A stretch of 64,000 nt of DNA from Chthoniobacteraceae bacterium (GTDB lineage: Bacteria > Verrucomicrobiota > Verrucomicrobiia > Chthoniobacterales > Chthoniobacteraceae): positions 1 to 64,000 of the forward strand of contig CANFTB010000013.1 of assembly GCA_947449735.1 (NCBI GenBank), in the 5' to 3' direction. The position numbers were made by a program, and so were the translations under genes. Shown here piece after piece: positions 1 through 7,248 of the stretch; within the stretch, counting starts at the first letter, position 1, and each line of letters begins with the position of its first letter. The notes beneath the pieces are model-generated. The model worked only from the letters and a program-made list of their open reading frames with translations. It was not told the DNA's origin and ran no database searches.

Positions 1-1
1 G

Positions 2-157
2 AAAAAGGATTCCGCCGTACGTTGGTGCCAGCACGCCTCAGATCATTCGGCGAAGAATGGCGGCAAGCCGTGGAAATATGTGCTGATTCCACACGATGCT
101 ATCGCTGAAAACATGACGATTGAGGGGTTAGCCGCTCAGTTCTGTGCAAAACTTTGA
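2..157 (+). CDS. C-terminal end of a type III restriction/DEAD-box helicase-like protein (partial)
   Basis: An open frame runs in from the left edge and stops at TGA 155-157, giving 51 residues. The readable piece includes RWCQHAS, GGKPWKY and LIPHDAI, which I recognise as typical of the extreme C-terminus of type III restriction endonuclease (Res)/DEAD-box helicase proteins. No catalytic motif is inside the window, so the identification rests on this tail alone. The stop overlaps a possible TTG start (154) of the next gene by four bases, the usual sign of a coupled pair. Base composition is AT-richer than most of the window, which fits a transferred region. Confidence 0.5.
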   Translation, partial: KKDSAVRWCQHASDHSAKNGGKPWKYVLIPHDAIAENMTIEGLAAQFCAKL

Positions 158-210
158 ATGTGCCTTTGCACACACGTGCGGGACGTTATTTTTCCACACT
201 TTTTTCCGAT

Positions 211-1170
211 ATGAACCTTAGCAGTCTTGGCTCACTCGAACCGGTGGAACTTAGGAGTATTTGGCCGGATGAGGCGCGGGATTTCACTCCTTGGTTGGCC
301 AAAGAGGAAAACCTACGCCGACTATCTGACGCGCTCAATTTGGAACTGGAACTCGACCGCATTGAAGTTGCGGTGGGACCATACTCTGCAGACATCGTCG
401 CTACAGATGCTTCCTCCAACTCAAAGGTGGTTATCGAGAATCAGCTCGAAAAAACCAATCATGACCATCTTGGAAAGGTTCTAACGTATGCATCAGGATT
501 GGAGGCACGGATCTTAATTTGGATTGCCAAGAAGTTTACCGAGGAGCATCGCCAGACTTTCGACTACCTGAATGAATGTACTTCGGGGCGACTTCGGCTT
601 TTCGGAGTGGAGGTCGAAGTGGTTCGAATTGGCAGTTCCATCCCGGCGCCCTTATTCAAACTCGTCTCCAGTCCAAACGACTATGTGGCAGCGACACACA
701 ATGCCAGCGCAGGGATCTCTGATACAAAGTCCCTCTATATGGAATTCTGGACGGGATTTAGAGATTATTGCAGGACAAACGGGGAGTTATTCAGTCTGCA
801 AACACCGCGTCCGCAGCATTGGTACTCTGTGTCGATCGGTAGAAGTAGATTTTCAGTGGAGTTGACCGTCAGTACGATGCGTCAGCGATTGGGGTGCGAG
901 CTGTATTTGCGGGGAGGCACAGCAAAAAAGGCGTTTCGGTTGCTTAAGGAGGCGGAGAAAGACATCGAACTTGAGCTTGGAAGCGTTGAATGGCAGGAGC
1001 TTCCAGAGGGGCAAGATTGCCGGATTGCCGACTATCTCAAAAACTTTGATCCAAGAAGCCGTCAAGACTGGGAGCGGGGATTCGCTTGGCTAAAGAAGCG
1101 GACGGAGGACTTTCGCTCCATCTTTGGTCCGAGAGTCCGGGGATTATCTCTCGGAGAGGAGAATGAATGA
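211..1170 (+). CDS. DUF4268-domain protein, probable restriction/defence-associated nuclease-like protein
   Basis: A protein of 319 residues. The N-terminal part (motifs DFTPWLA, then ELELDRIEVAVG, ADIVA, VVIENQLEKTNHDHLGK) resembles the PD-(D/E)XK-like fold that precedes DUF4268: D in ADIVA followed by E-x-Q in VIENQLE is the expected catalytic pattern. The C-terminal half (from about residue 180, FWTGFRDYC onward) is the DUF4268 part. ATG 211 is chosen because the family usually begins a few residues before the LEPVELRSIW-like segment. An alternative TTG at 154 overlaps the upstream stop by four bases and would add 19 residues. Such proteins are commonly found beside restriction-modification genes, consistent with the truncated gene upstream. 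Substrate and activity are unknown. Codon use is AT-richer than in the genes after 1.59 kb. Confidence 0.65.
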   Translation: MNLSSLGSLEPVELRSIWPDEARDFTPWLAKEENLRRLSDALNLELELDRIEVAVGPYSADIVATDASSNSKVVIENQLEKTNHDHLGKVLTYASGLEARILIWIAKKFTEEHRQTFDYLNECTSGRLRLFGVEVEVVRIGSSIPAPLFKLVSSPNDYVAATHNASAGISDTKSLYMEFWTGFRDYCRTNGELFSLQTPRPQHWYSVSIGRSRFSVELTVSTMRQRLGCELYLRGGTAKKAFRLLKEAEKDIELELGSVEWQELPEGQDCRIADYLKNFDPRSRQDWERGFAWLKKRTEDFRSIFGPRVRGLSLGEENE

Positions 1171-1230
1171 TTTCGTTTCAATGCTCCTTCATCATCAGCC
1201 TCTGAGTCTAGGGACGCGGGATGACAAAAG

Positions 1231-1299
1231 ATGACACTCTTCTTGCCGAACATTGCCGGTTTTGACGATTTGGCTGGACACGATCGTTTAGGGTGTCAT
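1231..1299. repeat. Inverted repeat near the island end
   Basis: ATGACACTCT at 1231-1240 matches the reverse complement of AGGGTGTCAT at 1290-1299 in 9 of 10 positions, with 49 bases between. A second ATGACA lies directly upstream at 1221. Its position 70-130 bases inside the presumed attachment site would suit recombinase arm-binding sites, but this is only suggested by location. Confidence 0.3.
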
Positions 1300-1367
1300 T
1301 CTGTAAGTGCATGGACAAAAGCCATCTACAGAAAAATAGTGAATCTGTGAAAGATGGTGGTTTGGCC

Positions 1368-1391
1368 GTTCGAATCCCGTTAGGGTCGCCA
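1368..1391 (+). repeat. tRNA 3'-end fragment, probable island attachment site (att)
   Basis: The bases read as the 3' end of a tRNA gene: T-loop TTCGAAT (1369-1375), T-stem 3' strand CCCGT, acceptor 3' strand TAGGGTC, discriminator G and an encoded CCA ending at 1391. The T-stem 5' strand is missing: the bases before the loop (GGCCG) cannot pair with CCCGT. This is therefore not an intact tRNA gene. It fits the duplicated 3' end left when an integrase inserts an element into a tRNA gene. The intact tRNA should have a 5' acceptor strand GACCCTA and lie to the left of the window. Confidence 0.6.
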
Positions 1392-1590
1392 CTCTCATTC
1401 TGAGGGTGTTGCGACCGGTGGCAGGTCTTTTAAACTAAGATCCTGACCAGCACCCCCTTCCGCAATTAGGGCCACCTCTGGAGGTGGAAGATGAACTTAG
1501 GACGAGGTGCGGTGGTGGAATCAGATGTCTAACGGCGCGCCGTCCAGCAAGGAATCTGGACTGGCGCCGTAGGTCGGTTAAGTTTCCATC

Positions 1591-2400
1591 ATGAAGTCAG
1601 ACTGGACAGGCAAGATCGTGATCGTGACCGGCGGGGCCGGCGGAATGGGACAGGCTGCCGCGCGTTTGTTTGCGGACGCCGGCGCTTCGACCTTCATTTT
1701 CGGACGCACGATCGAGTCTCTAAGGGAGACGGCGAAGTTCTCCCCGCGGATCATTCCGGTGTGCTGTGATGTCTCGGATTCGGCGAGTGTGGAATCTGCG
1801 TTAAATCAGGTCCTCTTGACGGGGACTCCGGACGTTTTGGTTCACACTGCTGGAATCAACACGCCGGACCGTTTTATGGCGCATCCCGATCCGGCGCGCA
1901 TTGCCTCGGAAGCTACCTGGCAGCAGGTGATGGATATCAACGTGCTCGGCGTCGTGAACATGATTCGTGCGGTTTCGGGCCCGATGGCCGCGCGCGGCCA
2001 CGGGAAAATCGTGGTGGTTACATCCACGGCGGGGCACGGGTTCGACAGCTACGCCGGCGTGCCTTACACCGCCAGCAAATGGGCGGTCCACGGCCTGCTC
2101 TTCACCGCGCGCGTCCAGTTGAACGCCCACGGCATCATCCTTTCAGAATACGCCCCGGGCGAGGCCAACACGCCGATCGTCGACAAGCGGCCGGTGCTAC
2201 CGACCCCCGAGCACCGCCGCACCATGATTCAGTGCGAGGAATGCGCCGAAACGCTGTTCTTCATCGCGAGTCAAAACCACAGCACGAGCGTCATCCAGTT
2301 GCCCGCCTACCAGCCGTTTGGCGGCATGCCTCCGCAGATCACCTCGCCCTGGCTCGCAGGCCTCAACATCGGCGCCGTTCCTCTGGCAGGCCGCGCCTGA
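1591..2400 (+). CDS. Short-chain dehydrogenase/reductase (SDR)
   Basis: A classical SDR of 269 residues, probably a cytoplasmic NAD(P)-dependent oxidoreductase. The cofactor-binding motif TGGAGGMG is at residues 13-20 and HTAG at 85-88 replaces the usual NNAG. The catalytic tetrad is N117, S145, Y159 and K163 (YTASK). Substrate cannot be deduced. The tail after residue 215 (QPFGGMPPQ) is not a typical FabG end, so a role in sugar or secondary-product metabolism is as likely as fatty-acid synthesis. It is the first core gene after the presumed attachment site and converges on leuD. Confidence 0.75.
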   Translation: MKSDWTGKIVIVTGGAGGMGQAAARLFADAGASTFIFGRTIESLRETAKFSPRIIPVCCDVSDSASVESALNQVLLTGTPDVLVHTAGINTPDRFMAHPDPARIASEATWQQVMDINVLGVVNMIRAVSGPMAARGHGKIVVVTSTAGHGFDSYAGVPYTASKWAVHGLLFTARVQLNAHGIILSEYAPGEANTPIVDKRPVLPTPEHRRTMIQCEECAETLFFIASQNHSTSVIQLPAYQPFGGMPPQITSPWLAGLNIGAVPLAGRA

Positions 2401-2456
2401 GTTTCGGGCAGCCAAAGGGATCCGGCCCACCCGACCGCTCCACGGGATCCGCGCGC

Positions 2457-2481
2457 GGCACACCAGGGTCGCTGGTGTGCC
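2457..2481. terminator. Hairpin between convergent SDR and leuD genes
   Basis: GGCACACCAG (2457-2466) and CTGGTGTGCC (2472-2481) form a perfect 10-bp stem with a 5-base loop, midway in the convergent gap. No T-run follows on either strand, so it may be a weak or factor-assisted terminator. Confidence 0.45.
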
Positions 2482-2502
2482 CCGCTCAATGTTACTGGCG
2501 AC

Positions 2503-3105
2503 TTACGCTGCGACGTAGGGCAACTTGGCCGCCGTAGCCGCCACAGCCGTCTTTCCTTCAATCAACTCGCCGATTGCATCCCAACGCCCGTTGACCAGAC
2601 CGTCACGGGCACTTTCACGCTGGGTAACCTTGATAGACTGTCCTCCGAAGGATACCTCGAGCGCCTGCAAGTCAATGGTGACCTCCAATTGAGGGTTAGC
2701 AGCGACCGCCGCCGCCACCTTGGCGATGTCCTCGCGCGAGGCGCTCACGCAGGGAATGCCCAGAGTGGTGCAGTTGCCGAAAAAGATCTCGGCGAAATTC
2801 TCCGCGATGATCGCCTTGAAGCCATACTTGGCGATGGCCTGTGGGGCGTGCTCACGCGACGACCCACAACCGAAATTCGCTCCTGAGAGAAGGACCGTCG
2901 CGCCGTTGAAACGTTCCTCGTTCAGCGGATGCTGCTGGTTCGTCCCATCAAGGTTTTTGCGCACGTCGTAAAACAGGAACTCGCCGAGTCCGTCAAAGCT
3001 GACGCATTTCATGAACCTGGCCGGAATGATCCGGTCGGTATCAATGTCGTTGCCAGGCACACAAACCGCCCGGCCGGAAACTGAGAGAATTTTTTGGAGA
3101 GCCAT
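2503..3105 (-). CDS. leuD: 3-isopropylmalate dehydratase small subunit
   Basis: Small subunit (200 residues, usual family length) of the cytoplasmic isopropylmalate isomerase, which converts 2- to 3-isopropylmalate in leucine synthesis. Conserved segments are DIDTDRIIPARF near residue 20, NFGCGSSREHAP near 77-88 (swivelling domain, substrate binding) and FGNCTTLGIP near 108. It starts 3 bases after the leuC stop, so the two subunits are co-transcribed and probably translationally coupled. Confidence 0.95.
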   Translation of the reverse strand: MALQKILSVSGRAVCVPGNDIDTDRIIPARFMKCVSFDGLGEFLFYDVRKNLDGTNQQHPLNEERFNGATVLLSGANFGCGSSREHAPQAIAKYGFKAIIAENFAEIFFGNCTTLGIPCVSASREDIAKVAAAVAANPQLEVTIDLQALEVSFGGQSIKVTQRESARDGLVNGRWDAIGELIEGKTAVAATAAKLPYVAA

Positions 3106-3108
3106 AAA

Positions 3109-4527
3109 TCAGTTGGAAGAAACGTTGAAGACCTCGCGGGCGTCGGCCACGTGGCCGCGCACCGCAGCTGCCGCGACCATCACCGGACTCATCAAAATGG
3201 TGCGCCCGGTGGTGGAGCCCTGCCTGCCCTTGAAGTTGCGGTTGGAAGAGGAGGCGCACACCTCGTCGCCCACCAGTTTGTCAGGGTTCATCGCGAGGCA
3301 CATCGAGCATCCTGCCGAGCGCCACTCGAAGCCGGCCTCGGTCAACACCTTGTCCAAACCAAGCTTTTCACACTGCAGGGCCACGATCTGCGACCCGGGC
3401 ACCGCAATCGCCTTCACGCCGGCGGCGACCTTGTGTCCTTTGATGAACTTGGCCACCTCCTGGAAATCCGACAGTCGGCCATTGGTGCACGATCCGAGGA
3501 AAGCCACGTCTATCTTGGTTCCCTTGATCGGAGCGCCTGCGGGAAGCTTCATGTAGGCGAGCGCCTCGTCGATGCCGGCCCGTTCGTCCTCGGATTGAGC
3601 CGAGGACGGATCCGGGATCGTTTCGTTGATCGAAATACCTTGGGCCGGGTTGATCCCCCATGTGATGGTCGGCGCAATCTCAGCGGCGTCGATTTTGACC
3701 ACGTCGTCGTAAACCGCCTCCGCATCTGAGGCAAAGGACTTCCAGCGCTCGAGCGCCTCGTCCCAAGCCGTACCGGTGGGTGAATACGGACGCCCTTTGA
3801 GGTAGGCAAAGGTGGTTTCATCGGGATTGACGTAACCGACCCGCGCCCCGCCTTCGATCGACATGTTGCATACCGTCATGCGCTCCTCCATCGAGAAACG
3901 GTCGAAGACCTCGCCTGCATACTCGTAGGCATAACCGGTTCCGCCATTCACCCCGAGCACCCGGATGATGTGCAAGATCACGTCCTTGGCGTAAACGCCC
4001 GGCTGCAGCCGCCCGTTCACCTCGATCCGCCGCACCTTCAGCGGCCCGAGCGCCATGGTTTGGGTCGCCAGCACGTCCCGCACCTGACTCGTCCCGATCC
4101 CAAAGGCGATCGCTCCGAAGGCTCCATGGGTGGAGGTGTGGGAGTCCCCGCAGGCAATAGTGGTGCCAGGCTGGGTGATCCCCTGTTCCGGTCCGACAAT
4201 GTGAACGATGCCTTGCTTGCCGCTTTGCCTGTCGAAAAAGGTCAGTCCGAACTGCTCACAATTTTTGCGCAATTCATCCATCATTGCCTGCGCCAACGGG
4301 TCCTCGTAAGGCTCGCTCACCTGGTCGGTCGGGACGATATGGTCCACCGTCGCAAACGTGCGGTGCGGAAACGCCACCTGCAAACCCAGATCCCGCAGCA
4401 TCCCGAAGGCTTGGGGCGAGGTCACTTCGTGAATCAGATGCGTTCCGATGAAAAGCTGCGTTTGTCCGTTGGCCAGTTTGCGCACAGAATGCGCCTCCCA
4501 GACCTTCTCGAAGAGTGATTTACCCAT
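3109..4527 (-). CDS. leuC: 3-isopropylmalate dehydratase large subunit
   Basis: Large catalytic subunit (472 residues) of the 4Fe-4S isopropylmalate isomerase, partner of LeuD. Iron-sulfur ligands are visible as GSCTNGR near residue 347 and CSMCLAMNP near 407-415. The N-terminus [13 protein letters not shown] and the segment [13 protein letters not shown] are typical for the family. It is the first gene of a leuC-leuD unit and is transcribed away from a LysR-type regulator, the usual arrangement for a gene controlled by its divergent neighbour. Confidence 0.96.
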   Translation of the reverse strand: MGKSLFEKVWEAHSVRKLANGQTQLFIGTHLIHEVTSPQAFGMLRDLGLQVAFPHRTFATVDHIVPTDQVSEPYEDPLAQAMMDELRKNCEQFGLTFFDRQSGKQGIVHIVGPEQGITQPGTTIACGDSHTSTHGAFGAIAFGIGTSQVRDVLATQTMALGPLKVRRIEVNGRLQPGVYAKDVILHIIRVLGVNGGTGYAYEYAGEVFDRFSMEERMTVCNMSIEGGARVGYVNPDETTFAYLKGRPYSPTGTAWDEALERWKSFASDAEAVYDDVVKIDAAEIAPTITWGINPAQGISINETIPDPSSAQSEDERAGIDEALAYMKLPAGAPIKGTKIDVAFLGSCTNGRLSDFQEVAKFIKGHKVAAGVKAIAVPGSQIVALQCEKLGLDKVLTEAGFEWRSAGCSMCLAMNPDKLVGDEVCASSSNRNFKGRQGSTTGRTILMSPVMVAAAAVRGHVADAREVFNVSSN

Positions 4528-4658
4528 ATGCTTGTGTGTTGGATTACCTGCCGGTCCTTGGTTTCAGGCTGGAGGCCTTCGCCTCCGAACCGTTGTCGAA
4601 CAGCGTGGACTGTAGCGTCCTCTTGCCCAAAGACAAAATACCTGATTGAAGCTTATTG
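4528..4658. promoter_or_regulatory. Divergent control region between leuC and the LysR gene
   Basis: This 131-base gap must hold both promoters. A perfect 6-bp inverted repeat (GGAGGC 4571-4576, GCCTCC 4581-4586) lies nearer leuC. I could not pick a clear T-N11-A LysR box or a leucine-rich leader peptide, so control by LysR rests on gene order only. Confidence 0.35.
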
Positions 4659-5597
4659 ATGCCGCGGGAGTATCAATTCAACTTCGAGCTGCGCCATCTG
4701 GTCTATTTCCGACAGGTGGCCGAGGAGCTCCATTTTCGCAGGGCGGCGGAAACACTGGCGGTGGCGCAACCCGCCCTGAGCCGTCAAATCGCGCAACTGG
4801 AGGAGTTCTTTGGAGCGGCCCTTTTCACCCGCACACGCCGGCGGGTCGAACTGACCGAGGCGGGCCAGCTTCTGTTCGAGCGCCTAGAGCCGCTTCTGCG
4901 CTCGCTCAAGAGCTTGCCGGAGGAACTCCATGCGCTGGCCCGCGGCCAGACGGGACGACTGCGAGTGGGCTTTACCGGGCTTGCAATGGCCACGGTCCTC
5001 CCCGGGCTGTTGCGCGAGTTCTGCCGCCAGTTCCCAGCCATCCGCCTCGAGCTCAACGAATCCCCGACCGCCACTCAACTTAAAGAGCTTCTGGCCGGCG
5101 ACCTTGCCTGCGGCTTTTTCCATCCCGACACCGCCATTCCGGGCATCAAAACCCGGGTTTTTCTCCGGGAAAAAAACGGCGTGCTGCTGCCGGTCGATCA
5201 TCCCCTGGCGCACCGCCACAGCCTGGCCTTGCGCGACCTGGCACAAACGCCTTTCGTGCTGTTTCCGCGCAGCCACAATCCGGGTTTTTACGACCGGGTG
5301 CTGGGAGCTTTTGCCCGGGCCGGCGTCACCCCGCACATCGCCGAGGAAGTCTGGCCGCGCGCCAACGGCCTGGGCTTGGTACGCGCAGGGATCGGTGCCA
5401 CTTTCATGTGTCCCTCCGAGGCGCGCCTCCTGCCCGCCGATGTCACCTTCCGCCCCCTGGAAGGTCCCGCCCCGGAAAGTCGGCTGGTGCTGGGCTGGCG
5501 GGAGGCTTCCACCGTGCCGGCACCATTGCAGGCCTTTCTACAGGTGGCCTTCCAGGCAGCCCGGTCTGGCGTTAGCAGCGCACCAGTCAGCAGTTAG
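4659..5597 (+). CDS. LysR-family transcriptional regulator
   Basis: A LysR-type regulator of 312 residues. The N-terminal winged helix-turn-helix is clear (FELRHLVYFRQVAEELHF, then AAETLAVAQPALSRQIAQLEE, residues about 9-60), followed by the LTEAG segment and a two-lobed effector-binding domain. Of adjacent TTG (4656) and ATG (4659) codons the ATG is preferred. The N-terminal sequence resembles the BenM/CatM/CynR-like group, but the ligand cannot be inferred. It diverges from leuCD, so control of leucine synthesis is plausible and unproven. Confidence 0.88.
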   Translation: MPREYQFNFELRHLVYFRQVAEELHFRRAAETLAVAQPALSRQIAQLEEFFGAALFTRTRRRVELTEAGQLLFERLEPLLRSLKSLPEELHALARGQTGRLRVGFTGLAMATVLPGLLREFCRQFPAIRLELNESPTATQLKELLAGDLACGFFHPDTAIPGIKTRVFLREKNGVLLPVDHPLAHRHSLALRDLAQTPFVLFPRSHNPGFYDRVLGAFARAGVTPHIAEEVWPRANGLGLVRAGIGATFMCPSEARLLPADVTFRPLEGPAPESRLVLGWREASTVPAPLQAFLQVAFQAARSGVSSAPVSS

Positions 5598-5688
5598 CAT
5601 TGCCATGTTGAACCACCCGCGCCGGCCCAGGGACTCGACATCGCGGATCACAACAAAGAAGGCTACAACCACTCGTAGCCAGGTGCGC

Positions 5689-6534
5689 TCAGGGCTCCAC
5701 CCTGCATGCGAGGCGAAATCCGCACAGGCTCGCGCTTCGGTTTCCCTTGGGGCTGCCTCCCATGCGAAACGCAACCTTGCAGTACTCGCTCGAATAGTAC
5801 CAGGACCCCCCACGCATCACCCGCTCCGTACCGGTCTCCGGCCCCCTCGGATCCACCTGCCTGCCTTCCGCATAATCTCCGAACCAGTCCCAGCACCACT
5901 GCCAGATGTTTCCTGCCATGTCGTAAAGCCCGTATTTGTTAGGCGGATACTTCTTCACAGGCGTCGTCTTCCCCACGGATGAATTGTAGTTCGCAAGAGC
6001 CGGAGTGAGTTCGTCGCCCATGGGGTAGTCCTTGCCGTCGAGTCCGCCCCGCGCAGCCCGCTCCCATTCCGCCTCGGTCGGCATTCGAAACCCATTCGCG
6101 TCCCACTTCACCATCATGTTCGAAAGATCCACCTGCCCGCTCCGGTAAACGGCCTCGGCCGCATGTTCCGGTGAAGTGTAATACAGCGGAACACGGCCCT
6201 CCTTCTCGCTCTTGGCATTGCACCATTTCAGCGTGTCATGCCAGCTCACGCCGGTGACGGGATGATCCTCCCCGAATCCGGTGCCCTGATGGTCGAACTG
6301 ATAGCCATGTTTCCCCGCCCAGCTTTTCACCGCCGTCCATTCGCCAAAAACCACATCGGTTTCGCCAATCAAAAACGCCTTTATCTGCACCATGTGGGCC
6401 GTTGCGCGGGGAACTCTGTCCAGGGCGTCCCCCATTTCAAACGATCCACTGGGAATCAGCTTGAATCCCTGTGGAGGCAAAGCCGACGCAAAGCACCCAA
6501 GCGCCCAAAAGATAACTGCGACCAAGAATCTCAT
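5689..6534 (-). CDS. Secreted SUMF1/formylglycine-generating-enzyme-like domain protein
   Basis: A protein of 281 residues with a signal peptide of about 18 residues (cleavage near FASA-LPP). The rest is one SUMF1-type (FGE-sulfatase) domain: IPSGSFEMGD at the start, PVTGVSWHDTLKWCNAKSE, RMPTEAEWERAARGG, GNIWQWCWDWFGDY and RGGSWYY, in the right order. The C-terminal active-site region reads CGFRLACR, without the usual cysteine directly after GFR, so a formylglycine-generating activity is doubtful. Many secreted SUMF1 proteins in this phylum are probably not catalytic. No sulfatase gene is adjacent. Confidence 0.85.
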   Translation of the reverse strand: MRFLVAVIFWALGCFASALPPQGFKLIPSGSFEMGDALDRVPRATAHMVQIKAFLIGETDVVFGEWTAVKSWAGKHGYQFDHQGTGFGEDHPVTGVSWHDTLKWCNAKSEKEGRVPLYYTSPEHAAEAVYRSGQVDLSNMMVKWDANGFRMPTEAEWERAARGGLDGKDYPMGDELTPALANYNSSVGKTTPVKKYPPNKYGLYDMAGNIWQWCWDWFGDYAEGRQVDPRGPETGTERVMRGGSWYYSSEYCKVAFRMGGSPKGNRSASLCGFRLACRVEP

Positions 6535-6686
6535 CGCTGAATTGTCCTAGCGTGGCGTCCAAAACAAAGCCCAAAAATGAATCAGGAAACTCACCCACTC
6601 CCCCGGGAACGGCCCCTTCAAGTTTGCTTCCAGCTCCCTTTGGTTTGCCCGCGAGCAATGGGGCGGGCAGTCTTTGAGCCCCTACG

Positions 6687-7208
6687 ATGACCGAGCTCAT
6701 CCTAAACCGCGAACACTACACCCGTCTCGTCGCCGGCGAGATCCCGAAAGCCACGGAGTTTCTCTGGATTGCAACAGCCGACCTCAAGGACCTGCATGTC
6801 GCTCGCGGAAAAAGGTTCGTTCCCTTTCTGGCCGTTCTGGCGGACCTTGTCGGAAAGGGCGTGCACGTCAGACTCATGCACGCCAAGGAGCCGGGACCGC
6901 GCTTTCGCGAGGATTTTGACAGGTACCCCGAGCTGTTGCACCCCGAGCTGTTTGAACGAATCCTATGCCCGAGGCTGCACACCAAGGCCGTGATTATAGA
7001 CGGCCGGACAGCCTATCTGGGGAGCGCCAACCTCACAGGCGCGGGGATCGGCGCAAAGAACGATCGCCGCAGAAACTGGGAGGCGGGAATCCTCACGGAT
7101 GAAAAGCATTTGCTGGAGCCGCTGATGGCCGAGCTCGACACCTTGTGGATGGGAACGCACTGCGCCTCCTGCCAGCGCCGCTCCACTTGCCCGGACCCGA
7201 TCGCCTGA
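6687..7208 (+). CDS. Small single-HKD phospholipase D-fold protein
   Basis: A cytoplasmic protein of 173 residues without signal peptide. A single HKD motif is present (H98-x-K100-x4-D105, followed by GSANLTG at 112-118), so an active enzyme would need to dimerise as bacterial Nuc-type nucleases do. Four cysteines (C94, and a C-terminal CASCQRRSTC cluster at 159, 162 and 168) could bind a metal, which is unusual for this fold. It diverges from the SUMF1 gene. Nuclease or phosphodiesterase is the likely class; the substrate is unknown. Confidence 0.75.
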   Translation: MTELILNREHYTRLVAGEIPKATEFLWIATADLKDLHVARGKRFVPFLAVLADLVGKGVHVRLMHAKEPGPRFREDFDRYPELLHPELFERILCPRLHTKAVIIDGRTAYLGSANLTGAGIGAKNDRRRNWEAGILTDEKHLLEPLMAELDTLWMGTHCASCQRRSTCPDPIA

Positions 7209-7248
7209 ATTTCCCGGTTCCGGGGCTGCGCACCGCGGAGGCGGCTGC

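Larger units (their letters stand above)
1171..1590. other. Gene-free junction between the island and the core chromosome
   Basis: No convincing gene. The stretch contains an inverted repeat (1231-1240 with 1290-1299), the tRNA 3'-end fragment at 1368-1391, and a short perfect hairpin with arms 1472-1478 and 1481-1487. After 1391 the composition shifts toward the GC-rich average of the window, so the boundary of the foreign segment is placed near 1391. Confidence 0.5.

Noticed and set aside
1361..1391. Complete tRNA gene
   Set aside because: Only the T-loop to CCA part is present; the 5' T-stem strand does not pair and no acceptor 5' strand or anticodon arm precedes it.
4528..4658. Leucine-codon attenuator before leuC
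   Set aside because: The minus-strand leader shows no short reading frame with a run of Leu codons.
4930..5982. 350-codon open frame overlapping the LysR gene
   Set aside because: It lies in another frame of a clear LysR gene, runs into the SUMF1 gene, and its Arg/Pro/Ser-rich translation has no motif.
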